From assembly GCF_000172175.1 (NCBI RefSeq), contig NZ_ABJL02000008.1, positions 3,038,001-3,102,000 on the forward strand: a stretch of DNA of 64,000 nucleotides, read 5' to 3'. Shown in pieces: positions 56,292 to 64,000 of the stretch. The stretch's first letter is position 1, and the number at the start of each line of letters is the position of its first letter. The stretch is from Bacteroides intestinalis DSM 17393 (GTDB taxonomy: Bacteria; Bacteroidota; Bacteroidia; Bacteroidales; Bacteroidaceae). The notes below the pieces were generated by a model, which saw only the letters and a list, made by a program, of their open reading frames with translations, was not told the origin of the DNA and searched no databases. A program made the translations under genes and the position numbers.

Positions 56292-56876
56292 TCAATTCAA
56301 AATAATTTTCAATCCCACCCCGAACTGGAAATGAAAGTGTCCGCTGTCATTTCCCCAGAGGCAACGCTCACGGGCATGGAACAGCAATACCACCTGGTTG
56401 GCAAGGTAGGTTTCTATCTCCAGCGATACCGCACCGCCATAGACAAATGCATCCCCGACACACAGGCGTGAACCATCGAACAGCATGCCTGTGCCCCAAT
56501 TCACGGTTTCATATCCCGCCAACACCGAACCGCCGGCATAGCAGAGAAACACCTTGTTGGCATCCGAAAGGAAATTATAATAATAGCCGCCTTCCGCAGT
56601 GAATTGGGAAACCGGGACACGTATGTCCTTGTATGGATAATACTTCTGGAGATACTCGCCACTGAATACCCACTTATGGCAGCCGTTCACATACCTGTCC
56701 ATTCCCATCCCGAAATGGTAACCCAGCTCGTTACGTTTGTCCGCAGTGTGAAAGCCATCCGTCATGCCGGCGGTAATACGCAGCCCTTTTGTACCGGGCA
56801 GGCAACGTTGGGCATGTGCCTTGTCCGTCAGGACAAAGTACAAAAACATACATATAATAACAGATACCCTTTTCAT
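56292..56876 (-). CDS. traO: conjugal transfer protein TraO
   Basis: 194 aa with a signal peptide (VIICMFLYFVLTDKAHAQRC). The body is a small beta-barrel-like protein (LRITAGMTDGFHTADKRNELGYHFGMGMDRY ... FQFGVGLKIILN), the TraO pattern of Bacteroides conjugative elements, probably in the outer membrane. It starts 1 bp after the traN stop. Confidence 0.88.
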   Translation of the reverse strand: MKRVSVIICMFLYFVLTDKAHAQRCLPGTKGLRITAGMTDGFHTADKRNELGYHFGMGMDRYVNGCHKWVFSGEYLQKYYPYKDIRVPVSQFTAEGGYYYNFLSDANKVFLCYAGGSVLAGYETVNWGTGMLFDGSRLCVGDAFVYGGAVSLEIETYLANQVVLLFHARERCLWGNDSGHFHFQFGVGLKIILN

Positions 56877-56877
56877 A

Positions 56878-57897
56878 CTATTTCACCTTCAGCTCGTTAA
56901 TGACTCTGGCACGGATCAGCTCGGCGTTAGTCAGAATAAACCGCTGATGCCTTCCCCCGTTCTGTTCGTTCATCTCAACAACCAGCTGCTTGTCATCCGG
57001 AAGGGTGAATTTGGGCAGGGTAAATACCGTCCGTTCCGTGCTCTTTCCGTCAACCGCCGTCACATAGTTGAAGGCACGAAGCGGCACGATAACCTGTTCC
57101 TGAATGGCGGTACGTTTTGCAACCTTTTTATCCACCACCTTAAAAGTGACAAAGTCAACGGAGAATGGCACGTTGGAAGCGTTTTTCAGTTCCATATGGA
57201 AATAAAGCAGACCGTTGTGCGTATAAATCCCTTTCAGGATATACTGGATACCGAAGCGCTTGCAGCCGATATGCTTCACCAGACGTTTGTTGTTGTCATA
57301 GACGGACTTCATGATCAGCCGTACCAGCAGCGGGGACTCGCTGCCGAGTTCCGTAAGGTAGATTTCCTGCGAGTTGTTCGGCCGGTTCACCGCCTCGCCA
57401 TCATGGATGAAGTCTTTCATCTCGATATTCAGCTTGGCCGGCTCGTCCGCATACTTCACGTTGAATGTATAATAGCTGCCGTCATCCGTGATCACCGCCA
57501 GATTCGTTTCACGGGAGAAGTCCCTCAACGCCGCTTTCACCCGAAGCACGTTCTCCGAACCGTCCGCTTTGCCGGCAAGAATGTCAGCCGATCCCAGATC
57601 CACATACTTGATAGCAGCCGGGAAGATAAGGTGTACAGTTTTATTAAATGTCACCTCCAAGGCGTATGGAGGAACCATCCGGTCGAATGTCACCGGACGT
57701 GTCAGCCCGTCAAACAAATCACCGGTGGACGGGCTGCGCCTTGCGTCCTCCTTATCCGGCAGCGGCGTGGTTCCCGTTTCTCCGGAATCCGCCGTTTCTT
57801 CCGTGTCATTTCCCGTCTTTCCCACTTTCACGGTCTTTTGTGCATACGCACCGGTCATACCAATGGCAAAAGCCATCATTAAAATTACTTTTTTCAT
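56878..57897 (-). CDS. traN: conjugal transfer protein TraN
   Basis: 339 aa with a signal peptide (VILMMAFAIGMTGAYAQ). A low-complexity linker (about 20-55) precedes a domain with ALEVTFNKTVHLIFPAAIKYVDLGSADILAGKADGSENVLRVKA, the DUF4138/TraN pattern similar to VirB9/TrbG proteins. Likely the outer part of the type IV secretion core complex. Located 41 bp after traM. Confidence 0.93.
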   Translation of the reverse strand: MKKVILMMAFAIGMTGAYAQKTVKVGKTGNDTEETADSGETGTTPLPDKEDARRSPSTGDLFDGLTRPVTFDRMVPPYALEVTFNKTVHLIFPAAIKYVDLGSADILAGKADGSENVLRVKAALRDFSRETNLAVITDDGSYYTFNVKYADEPAKLNIEMKDFIHDGEAVNRPNNSQEIYLTELGSESPLLVRLIMKSVYDNNKRLVKHIGCKRFGIQYILKGIYTHNGLLYFHMELKNASNVPFSVDFVTFKVVDKKVAKRTAIQEQVIVPLRAFNYVTAVDGKSTERTVFTLPKFTLPDDKQLVVEMNEQNGGRHQRFILTNAELIRARVINELKVK

Positions 57898-57938
57898 GCT
57901 TGTTGTTTTTTCTTGATTAATAAATTGATTTTAACCGT

Positions 57939-59264
57939 TTATTGTCTTGACACGAGCAATAGCTCGTAATCCGCCTTCAAAGTCGCCTTGACACTCCTGA
58001 ACTTTGTGGAAAGGTATTGCGATGCGCCCTGTATCACCCCTTTGCCCAAGTCCGCAGCCAGCTGTGCACCGGCATTGCTGGAGATATTGATGCTGCTTCC
58101 CATTGCCGAACCCATGTTGGCCGCCATCTCCTTGACGGCGGTAAGCTCCTGCGATCCCCTGACCTCAATGCCCTTCATGCCCCTCGTATTATAAGCATCC
58201 AGTTCCACCGGCAGGATTGTTCCCTGAAAGGCGACCGAGGAAACGGTGATTTCCATGCGTTCACCGCTGATTTTCGCCGTGCCGGTCAGTATCGTGTTGG
58301 CGGGTATGTACAACTCTCCGGCCTGCACCGGCTCCAGCAGGCGGAGTCCCACCTCCTGACCATCGCTGCCCGAAACCGTTACCGTCCTGTACACGCAGGC
58401 ACGGATACCGTTCCTTTCCGTACGGCTCCGGACTGTCCCCACCGTGTGGAAACCCATGTTTCTGGGCTTGCCGTACTGTCTGGCGAACTCTTCATCGGAC
58501 AAGGGTGCGGCCAGCAGGCTAACCACCCGTTCCGCTACCTGCGTAACCGGGCAGACCGGCATTTTACCCGTAGAGGAGGACACGGCGACCTGTTTGGTTT
58601 CACCACCGCCCGGCATGTATCTTGCCGCCATCTCGTAGGACTTCTCCATCAGCCGCAGTTGTTCCTCACCGTTTTCTCTGGCCTTGCGCTCTTCCTCCGC
58701 CTGACGCTCCAGCTCCTGAATACGCCATTCCAGTTCCAGCGTTTTCTGGTCATCTTCCGCAGGCCGTATTTCATAAAAACTGCCTAACTGCCGGTTGATG
58801 TCTTGATAGGCATTGGCGGAGGAACGGATAGACGGACTGCCGTTGTCCGTGTCCTCTTCCGTCAGGAATACCTCGTCCGCCACCGGCTCTTCCTGTTCCA
58901 GCGATACCGCCAGATCCTGGAGCGTGTTCATTTTCTCCTTTTGTTTCTTTTCAAAGGCACTTTGTTCGTAGGCGGTCTTTTTATCCGACGGCAGCCCCTT
59001 GTCCTCCGGCATCGGGACATCCACGTTGAATCCCTCCCTTAATGGCTCGTCGCTGTCAGAAGGAGCGAATATCAGCCACATCGCTCCCAGAAACACGAGA
59101 AAGAACAACGGATACACGAGCATCTTCTTTCGTTTGAGCATCTCTTCCGGAGTCAGAGGTCTGGCCTCTTTCTTCCCCTGTTTCGGCGTTTGCCCTTTCT
59201 CTTCCGCTTTTTCAGACGTTGCAGCGTTCGCCGGTTGCCGTTCCTGATTTTTTAGGTTCTCCAT
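57939..59264 (-). CDS. traM: conjugative transposon protein TraM
   Basis: 441 aa. A cytoplasmic N-terminus rich in Lys/Glu/Pro, a membrane helix (MLVYPLFFLVFLGAMWLIFAP), a long charged coiled coil (about 170-215) and a C-terminal domain with VSSVAFQGTILPVELDAYNTRGMKGIEVRGSQELT, the VirB10-like TraM pattern. It bridges inner and outer membranes in the transfer channel. It overlaps traL by about 53 bp. Confidence 0.93.
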   Translation of the reverse strand: MENLKNQERQPANAATSEKAEEKGQTPKQGKKEARPLTPEEMLKRKKMLVYPLFFLVFLGAMWLIFAPSDSDEPLREGFNVDVPMPEDKGLPSDKKTAYEQSAFEKKQKEKMNTLQDLAVSLEQEEPVADEVFLTEEDTDNGSPSIRSSANAYQDINRQLGSFYEIRPAEDDQKTLELEWRIQELERQAEEERKARENGEEQLRLMEKSYEMAARYMPGGGETKQVAVSSSTGKMPVCPVTQVAERVVSLLAAPLSDEEFARQYGKPRNMGFHTVGTVRSRTERNGIRACVYRTVTVSGSDGQEVGLRLLEPVQAGELYIPANTILTGTAKISGERMEITVSSVAFQGTILPVELDAYNTRGMKGIEVRGSQELTAVKEMAANMGSAMGSSINISSNAGAQLAADLGKGVIQGASQYLSTKFRSVKATLKADYELLLVSRQ

Positions 59265-59538
59265 AATCCACCTGATTTTTAATGTTTATACTATCCTTGT
59301 TTATCCCCCTGTACAGTTCCATCCGCCTGATATGCTCCATTTGCAACTGCTCCCCCTCATGCCTGCCGATGCGGTATATCGAAGATACCGTCATGTATAT
59401 CGACAGACAGCCGAAGCCGGTGAGCATGGCCACCACGCAGACGAGCCGTACATCGGGCGACATCCGTCCGCACAGATAGCGGAGTCCGGCGTCTATCCTG
59501 TCAGGCACGTACCTGATCCATTTTTTCAATCGGTTCAT
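59212..59538 (-). CDS. traL: TraL-type protein (DUF3989)
   Basis: 108 aa with one membrane helix (VRLVCVVAMLTGFGCLSIYMTV). The N-terminal WIRYVPDRIDAGLRYLCGRMSPD is typical of DUF3989, the traL position in CTnDOT. Its 3' end overlaps the start of traM by 53 bp, which implies translational coupling. Confidence 0.85.
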   Translation of the reverse strand: MNRLKKWIRYVPDRIDAGLRYLCGRMSPDVRLVCVVAMLTGFGCLSIYMTVSSIYRIGRHEGEQLQMEHIRRMELYRGINKDSINIKNQVDYGEPKKSGTATGERCNV

Positions 59539-59556
59539 TTCCTGTCTTTTTTTAAG

Positions 59557-60180
59557 TTATCGTTCAACGGTTCTCAAATCCCGGTTCTCCACGATATTGA
59601 ACTGCTCCATCGTGAAGCCGTGCGGGTTATTGTCCGACCTGACCGAGTTCAACAGCCGGCAACGGGTTACAAGGCTCCGTTCCGTGATGTTGCTCGACCT
59701 GACGAGCGACTGCCGTGCGTAAGTTGTCACCACATACGGGTAGCTGTTGAAATCGCACGCCACGCTGTCCACCCGGATGCTCTGGTTGATATTGGCCGAG
59801 ATTATACGGTTGTAATACCCCTTTTCCTCCCAGTCCTTGTAGTAGCGGAACGCACTCTCGTCGCACAGGAACAACGCCCGGCGGATATTCGACTCGATAG
59901 CCGCCTTGTCGGGCGACAAGGTGAAAAACAGCTCGTGGAAACGCCGGATATGTTCTTTCGCCTCCACCGGCCTGTTCTGCGAAAGGTCTTGGGAAAGAGC
60001 AAGTATCAGGGACTTCCCATTGTCCAGCACATAGATTTTCTCCCTCTGCCGTTCGGCGAACCGGTAGGAGCTCCAGAGAGCATAGCCGGTAACCAGGGCA
60101 CAGAGCGAAACGAACACGATCCCCATCGTGCGAATTTGCCGGAAGCTCGTTTCTATATTCTTTAAACTTTTAAATTCCAT
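59557..60180 (-). CDS. traK: conjugal transfer protein TraK
   Basis: 207 aa. A membrane helix near the start (MGIVFVSLCALVTGYALWSSY) and a periplasmic VirB8/TrbF-like domain (SLILALSQDLSQNRPVEAKEHIRRFHELFFTLSPDKAAIESNIRRALFLCDESAFRYYKDWEEKGYYN). It is a core scaffold of the type IV secretion system. Located 23 bp after traJ. Confidence 0.94.
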   Translation of the reverse strand: MEFKSLKNIETSFRQIRTMGIVFVSLCALVTGYALWSSYRFAERQREKIYVLDNGKSLILALSQDLSQNRPVEAKEHIRRFHELFFTLSPDKAAIESNIRRALFLCDESAFRYYKDWEEKGYYNRIISANINQSIRVDSVACDFNSYPYVVTTYARQSLVRSSNITERSLVTRCRLLNSVRSDNNPHGFTMEQFNIVENRDLRTVER

Positions 60181-60203
60181 ACATCTCTAATATTTACGTT
60201 GGT

Positions 60204-61211
60204 TCATCTTCCTCTTAACTTGCCGGCTATATGCCCGATGGAAGCACCGGTGATGGCGGCAGCCGCACGTCCGCCCTTCAGTGACCACGAGTTGACCTGC
60301 TTGCCGTAATTGCCGGCTCCCGATGCCTGAATCACCCATGTGGATACTGTCGGAATGGTGAAATAGCCCACAATGGCTATCAGCATGAAGATGATGTAAG
60401 CGGAATTGTTCACGTCGGGCACATAGGCGGGATCGCTTAGTGCGGCGATGTCCTTCTCGATCATCAGCACCTGAATCCTTGCCAGCACGGAGCTGAACAG
60501 GTCGGATATGGGCAGCCACAGATAGATGCTGATATACTGGCAAATCCATTGGATCATTGTATTGTGGAAGCCGTCGTACACCGATATGGCGAATGACAGA
60601 GGTCCCAGAATGCTCAATACGATCAGGAAGAAGGTTCTCAGCGTGTCCAGTACCAGCGAAACCGACTGGAACAGCAGTTCCAGAAAGCTGCGGAAGAAAT
60701 TGCTCACGCTCTGCCTGGCCTGGTATTTGAGGCGTTCCGCCGCCATGCCCGCCATGGCCTTCAAATCCGAAGGCGACCATCCCAGATCTTCGATCTGGCG
60801 TTCATATTCCTCGTTATCGACCAGATACGCCGTTTCCGGATTTCTCGTCATCGCCTCGTATTCCAGTTTCTGCCGCTTCTCGGAATACTCCCGTATGTTC
60901 AGTGTCTGGCCTTCCATGATACTGTGGCAGCCGGTGACCACCGGACTCATGATACCGTTGATAGTCCCCAGAACGAATGTGGGGAAAAACATGATGCACA
61001 CCCCCAGACAAAAAGGTCTGAAGAGCGGATAAATGTCAATCGGCTCGGCTCTCGAAAGAGCCTGCCACACCCGTGAGGCCACATAGAACAGCGCACCCAG
61101 CGCAGCCACTCCGGTAGCCACACCCGTGATGTCCGAACAGAGCGGCATCATCTCGTCATAAAGGTTACGCAACACTTCGTGAAGGTTGCCGAAAGTTTCC
61201 TCGCCTGTCAT
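60204..61211 (-). CDS. traJ: conjugal transfer protein TraJ
   Basis: 335 aa from the ATG at 61211 (MTGEETFGNLHEVLRNLYDEM); an extension to 61283 overlaps traI and lacks support. Multiple membrane segments (GVATGVAALGALFYVASRVW, FLGVCIMFFPTFVLGTINGIM, FFLIVLSILGPLSFAISVYDGF, YIIFMLIAIVGYFTIPTVSTWVI) are typical of VirB6/TrbL-like TraJ. Forms part of the inner-membrane channel. Confidence 0.93.
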   Translation of the reverse strand: MTGEETFGNLHEVLRNLYDEMMPLCSDITGVATGVAALGALFYVASRVWQALSRAEPIDIYPLFRPFCLGVCIMFFPTFVLGTINGIMSPVVTGCHSIMEGQTLNIREYSEKRQKLEYEAMTRNPETAYLVDNEEYERQIEDLGWSPSDLKAMAGMAAERLKYQARQSVSNFFRSFLELLFQSVSLVLDTLRTFFLIVLSILGPLSFAISVYDGFHNTMIQWICQYISIYLWLPISDLFSSVLARIQVLMIEKDIAALSDPAYVPDVNNSAYIIFMLIAIVGYFTIPTVSTWVIQASGAGNYGKQVNSWSLKGGRAAAAITGASIGHIAGKLRGR

Positions 61212-61212
61212 G

Positions 61213-61842
61213 TCACCAGTATTTTTGATTGTCCGTTCCGTACAAGTCCAGCACCCTTTGGGTATCATTCTTCTTTTTCGCACGCAGGTAAGAGATACCG
61301 ATGTTCCGGTTCGTGTAATACCTGACCAGATTGCGTTGGTTTCTCACGTCACGGTACACACGGTCTATCACGTCCATGCGCTCCTTGTCCGTCATAGAAA
61401 GGCCGGTGGAGGTCACAACGATCTTCATCTCGTTCAGCATACCACTGCTTTCTTCCAGCATCTTCGCATATCCGGAGGCGATTGCCGAAAGCTCGTCCGG
61501 CGTATAGTTCCCGTCCGTCAGCATTTTCTGGAAAGAATTTACATAGATGTCCGATATTTCACCGACCAAGAGAACGGTCTGCTGCACCTTACGGGCATCT
61601 TTCACCAGATTGTTGACCGCTTTCAAAGCGTCGTAATAACGCTTCCCCTGTTCGTAGATCTTGACTGTTTCCTGAAAATTCTTCACCATATTTTCTGCCG
61701 TCGTCGTGGTCTGCACCACGTTACGGGTCGTATTCACGATGCTTTGTGCAAGGTTCGAGGGATCGAACGTTACCCATTGCGCCTTTACCGCCATAGTCGG
61801 ACAAAGCAGCCCGGCCAGACAGACAGCCATTATTCGTTTCAT
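61213..61842 (-). CDS. traI: conjugal transfer protein TraI (DUF4141)
   Basis: 209 aa from the ATG at 61842, which begins a signal peptide (MKRIMAVCLAGLLCPTMAVKAQW). The mature part is helical (VVQTTTTAENMVKNFQETVKIYEQGKRYYDALKAVNNLVKDARKVQQTVLLVGEISDIYVNSF), resembling VirB5-like proteins; the family is DUF4141. It ends one base before traJ. Confidence 0.9.
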   Translation of the reverse strand: MKRIMAVCLAGLLCPTMAVKAQWVTFDPSNLAQSIVNTTRNVVQTTTTAENMVKNFQETVKIYEQGKRYYDALKAVNNLVKDARKVQQTVLLVGEISDIYVNSFQKMLTDGNYTPDELSAIASGYAKMLEESSGMLNEMKIVVTSTGLSMTDKERMDVIDRVYRDVRNQRNLVRYYTNRNIGISYLRAKKKNDTQRVLDLYGTDNQKYW

Positions 61843-61919
61843 GTCTTTTAAAATTTTAACGTTAAATAAATCGGATAGTTTTCTTTCCATTTACAGGAGA
61901 ACCGGAGTTCTCCTTTTTC

Positions 61920-62198
61920 TTATGAATCATCCGCACGTACATATATCTCTTCGGTAGCCAGCACCAGACGGTCTTCCTCCCGGTCATAAGCGAGCTGCAC
62001 CCTTCCCAGAAGATCCGCCCAGATGATGCCGCCGCTTTGGTGGATCGTGCCGACCACCACCGCATCAAGGTGGTAGGTCAGGGCAATCTTGTATGTACCA
62101 CCATCACGGAATACGGTGACGGGCGGCGACTTGCGGCTGCTTTTCCACTCCCCGCATATCCAGTAGAGCGGAAACAAGGTTTCATACTCCATAAGCAC
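61920..62198 (-). CDS. DUF3876-like protein
   Basis: 92 aa. YWICGEWKSSRKSPPVTVFRDGGTYKIALTY followed by AVVVGTIHQSGGIIWADLLGRVQLAYDREEDRLVLA matches the small beta-rich protein encoded between traG and traI in CTnDOT-like elements. The start abuts the traG stop (62199), so translation is coupled. Function unknown. Confidence 0.8.
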   Translation of the reverse strand: MLMEYETLFPLYWICGEWKSSRKSPPVTVFRDGGTYKIALTYHLDAVVVGTIHQSGGIIWADLLGRVQLAYDREEDRLVLATEEIYVRADDS

Positions 62199-62690
62199 TT
62201 ACGGTATTTCATTGTTTTGATTCCGTTTCTTTTCCGCAAGCCTTCGGATAGCCAGTTCGATATTGCCGCCCAGTTCCTTTGTGAGCCCTTCCAGTTCCAC
62301 CTTCTCGCTCTCTTCGGTCGAATAGCAAAGGTATTCTTCGAGTGATACCTCCGTGGCGTACACTGTTGACTGCACACCCCCCAACCCAAACCAGACCTCC
62401 TTGTATTTGCGTCTTGGATCATTAGACATATTCACCGACAGGATCTGCGCCTTTTCCTTGTCCGTCAGACCCAGCAGGGACTGTATCTGCGAGAACTTGT
62501 TAAGATACTTCCTCTGGTCAAGCAAAATCTTGCAGTCGCTGTTGTTCACTATGGACTCCTTCACGATAGGAGAGGAAATGATGTCATCGACTTCCTGCGT
62601 CACAACAACCGCCTCTCCGTAAAATTTGCGGACAGTCTTGAACAGGTAGCGGATATAGTCCGCCATCCCTTCTTTGGCAATGGCCTTGCC
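62199..62690 (-). CDS. traG: TraG conjugation ATPase, 3' exon
   Basis: About 164 residues from KAIAKEGMADYIRYLFKTVRKFYGEAVVVTQEVDDIIS to RNQNNEIP, the C-terminal part of the VirB4-like TraG ATPase. The 5' exon is beyond the window, separated by the group II intron. In related TraG proteins this segment follows directly after the Walker B Asp-Glu, so the intron sits at or next to the ATPase motif. An open frame from 62801 reads intron RNA sequence (domain V) and is not a real start. A functional protein requires splicing. Confidence 0.85.
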   Translation of the reverse strand, partial: GKAIAKEGMADYIRYLFKTVRKFYGEAVVVTQEVDDIISSPIVKESIVNNSDCKILLDQRKYLNKFSQIQSLLGLTDKEKAQILSVNMSNDPRRKYKEVWFGLGGVQSTVYATEVSLEEYLCYSTEESEKVELEGLTKELGGNIELAIRRLAEKKRNQNNEIP

Positions 62691-62729
62691 GGGTAGGTCA
62701 GAGGCATTACTGCCCCTTTCCCCCCTCAG

Positions 62730-62763
62730 AACCGTACGTGAAAGTTTCCAATCATACGGCTCA
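62730..62763 (-). ncRNA. group II intron domain V
   Basis: 34 nt beginning GAGCCGTATG and ending TACGGTTC, with the catalytic AGC triad near the 5' side, a GAAA tetraloop and a two-base bulge; the exact canonical length. Confidence 0.92.
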
Positions 62764-62803
62764 AGCAGTGTTAAATTTCTATTTAATAGAAACCAGCTCA
62801 TAG

Positions 62804-64000
62804 TTACATCTTATTAGTTTGAATGACTTTTCTTCTACAACTGTCATGTAGCAGATTATTTACTTTCTTGCCGTTGACTGTTTGTTGGGAAGTTCCCCAA
62901 GGATGTTCCTTGTCTATGGGTTTACCACATACGGGACATAAATGGTTCTGTCTTTCCCACATGTACAGCAACGATTTTCTACCGTTGAGCGACTGTAGCA
63001 TCTTGTAAGTCTTGCGCTTTTCAAAATACTCTGTCCATTCGGGGGCAAAGGGATTTGCTTCACCTTTTACCTTGACATATCGGGTAATCTTTGTGTCATA
63101 CAGCCTTTTCAGAGCAATCCTGTCATCAGTCTTGCCTTTCTTGAAGTTTGCCACGAAGCACCAGTTACGGTTCTTTACCCGTGTAAAGTATCGGTCGGCA
63201 ATCCAATATTTGCCTTTCTTGGGGTGTCGTCTTGTAGCCCATTGCCATAACTTTTCAAATATCAGGTAGTCAGCTTTTCTGAATGTGTCAGAAGCCACAC
63301 AATTCTTGTAGTAGTTTACCCAGCCTGTTATCACAGGATTCAAGAGCCTTATAAGTGATTCCTGTTTGCTTCCTTTATTGGAATCGATGATTCCTCGGAT
63401 TTTCTGCATGAATTTCTTCAGGCTCTTTTTGGACGGTTTGATTAGAAGCACTCCTTTGTATTTTCGGATATTGTACCCAAGAAAATCAAATCCGTCATCA
63501 ATATGTGTAATCTTTGTTTTCTCTTCCGACAGGGTTAATCCCCTTTCTTTGAGAAAGTCCACTACTAACGGTTTGATTTCTTCCAAAGCTTCCTTGTTTC
63601 TACCCGTGATGATAAAATCATCCGCATAGCGTACAAGATGTACTTTAGGATAGTAGGTCGTCGTTTTCCTGGTTACAAATTTCTTGTGATACTTCTCTGC
63701 AAGCATAGTTTGCAGTCCGTCCAGTGTCATATTCGCAAGAGTTGGTGAAATGATACCGCCCTGTGGAGTGCCCTCTTCCGTGGGGAATAGCTCCTTGTTG
63801 AAGACGAAACCGCATTTGAGCCATTTCCGCAGCATCACTTTATCCATAGGGATATTGTTCAGCAGCCATTCGTGGCTGATGTGGTCGAAACAACCTTGGA
63901 TGTCACCCTCCATAATCCATTCGGGAGAAGCTTTCTTCGCAAGGACACAAAAACATTGTTCCCTTGCATCTCCGGTACTTCTCTCTTTACGGAAACCGTA
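62804..64000 (-). CDS. group II intron reverse transcriptase/maturase with HNH domain, 5' end outside window
   Basis: The frame is open to base 64000, beginning YGFRKERSTGDAREQCF, so the N-terminus is missing. RT motifs: GDIQGCFDHISHEWLL (motif A), TPQGGIISPTLANMTLDGLQ (motif B), VRYADDFIITGRN (catalytic YADD), and LSEEKTKITHIDDGFDFLGYNIRKY. A maturase (domain X) region follows (ITGWVNYYKNCVASDTFRKADYLIFEKLWQWATRRHPKKG). The C-terminus has a zinc-finger/HNH endonuclease (CPVCGKPIDKEHPW ... LLHDSCRR). It catalyses splicing and retrohoming. Confidence 0.95.
   Translation of the reverse strand, partial: YGFRKERSTGDAREQCFCVLAKKASPEWIMEGDIQGCFDHISHEWLLNNIPMDKVMLRKWLKCGFVFNKELFPTEEGTPQGGIISPTLANMTLDGLQTMLAEKYHKKFVTRKTTTYYPKVHLVRYADDFIITGRNKEALEEIKPLVVDFLKERGLTLSEEKTKITHIDDGFDFLGYNIRKYKGVLLIKPSKKSLKKFMQKIRGIIDSNKGSKQESLIRLLNPVITGWVNYYKNCVASDTFRKADYLIFEKLWQWATRRHPKKGKYWIADRYFTRVKNRNWCFVANFKKGKTDDRIALKRLYDTKITRYVKVKGEANPFAPEWTEYFEKRKTYKMLQSLNGRKSLLYMWERQNHLCPVCGKPIDKEHPWGTSQQTVNGKKVNNLLHDSCRRKVIQTNKM

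Larger units (their letters stand above)
62687..64000 (-). ncRNA. group II intron (3' part) within traG
   Basis: The right-hand intron end lies near 62687-62691 (exact base uncertain), and the intron extends beyond the window. It encodes an RT/maturase, contains a canonical domain V (62730-62763) and a domain VI-like hairpin (about 62692-62729). It is a self-splicing retroelement that spreads by reverse transcription. Confidence 0.9.

Noticed and set aside
56764..57882. 372-aa frame on the + strand
   Set aside because: It is antisense to traN and traO, whose products are well supported; a shadow of GC-rich coding sequence.
58017..60165. Long + strand frames opposite traM and traK
   Set aside because: They are antisense to conserved tra genes and show no domain.
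62691..62801. N-terminal extension of the traG fragment to 62801
   Set aside because: It translates group II intron domains V and VI, so it is RNA structure rather than coding sequence.
1..64000. CRISPR arrays
   Set aside because: No regularly spaced direct repeats were seen; the CGTTAC cluster at 49.3 kb is too short and irregular.

Overview
The window is a Bacteroides-type chromosome segment. Evidence: many SusC/SusD (RagA/RagB-like) pairs, lipoproteins with Bacteroidota lipoboxes, promoters of the TTTG / TANNTTTG type, and a CTnDOT-family conjugative element. I cannot name the species from sequence alone.

Region 1 (1-43.4 kb) is a site-specific inversion system that selects between five SusC/SusD nutrient-uptake loci. 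Only the rightmost locus E (35724-43410, + strand) has a complete susC, with promoter, signal peptide and carboxypeptidase-regulatory-like N-terminal domain. Loci A (susC ends at 9327), B (17384), C (25164) and D (33047) lie on the - strand. Each has a susC lacking promoter, start codon, signal peptide and first ~67 codons, and each begins exactly at the same 35-bp sequence that lies inside susC-E (35925-35959). This sequence encodes SSAKTLQ(V/I)(S/T)YIGM in frame in all five copies. A tyrosine recombinase (34078-35274) sits next to the single intact 5' end, between the E and D sites. Inversion between site E and any left-hand site would move promoter, signal peptide and N-terminal domain onto another receptor. 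Most loci also carry secreted or lipid-anchored protein-degrading enzymes: two C10 (streptopain-type) cysteine peptidases in A, an M6 metallopeptidase in B, an HExxH zinc-peptidase-like lipoprotein in C and a C10 peptidase in E. This suggests a switchable protein/peptide-acquisition system rather than a glycan system. DNA inversion of SusC/SusD genes is known in Bacteroides fragilis; the association with a set of different peptidases is what stands out here. Locus D has only a small lipoprotein, and an AAA ATPase gene plus an ATPase relic lie between C and D.

Region 2 (43.4-49.2 kb) is ordinary chromosome: marC-family membrane protein, YjjG-type HAD nucleotidase, a coiled-coil lipoprotein, rsmI, a Pro/Glu-rich protein, tdk, an AI-2E-family permease and tRNA-Lys(TTT).

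Region 3 (about 49.3-64 kb) is one end of a CTnDOT-like integrative conjugative element: an IntDOT-type integrase preceded by repeated CGTTAC motifs, a RhuM-like protein, a phosphoribosyltransferase pair, a cluster of small accessory genes, and the transfer genes traQ-O-N-M-L-K-J-I and a DUF3876-like gene on the - strand. traG is split by a group II intron with an RT/maturase-HNH protein; the intron runs off the right edge of the window.
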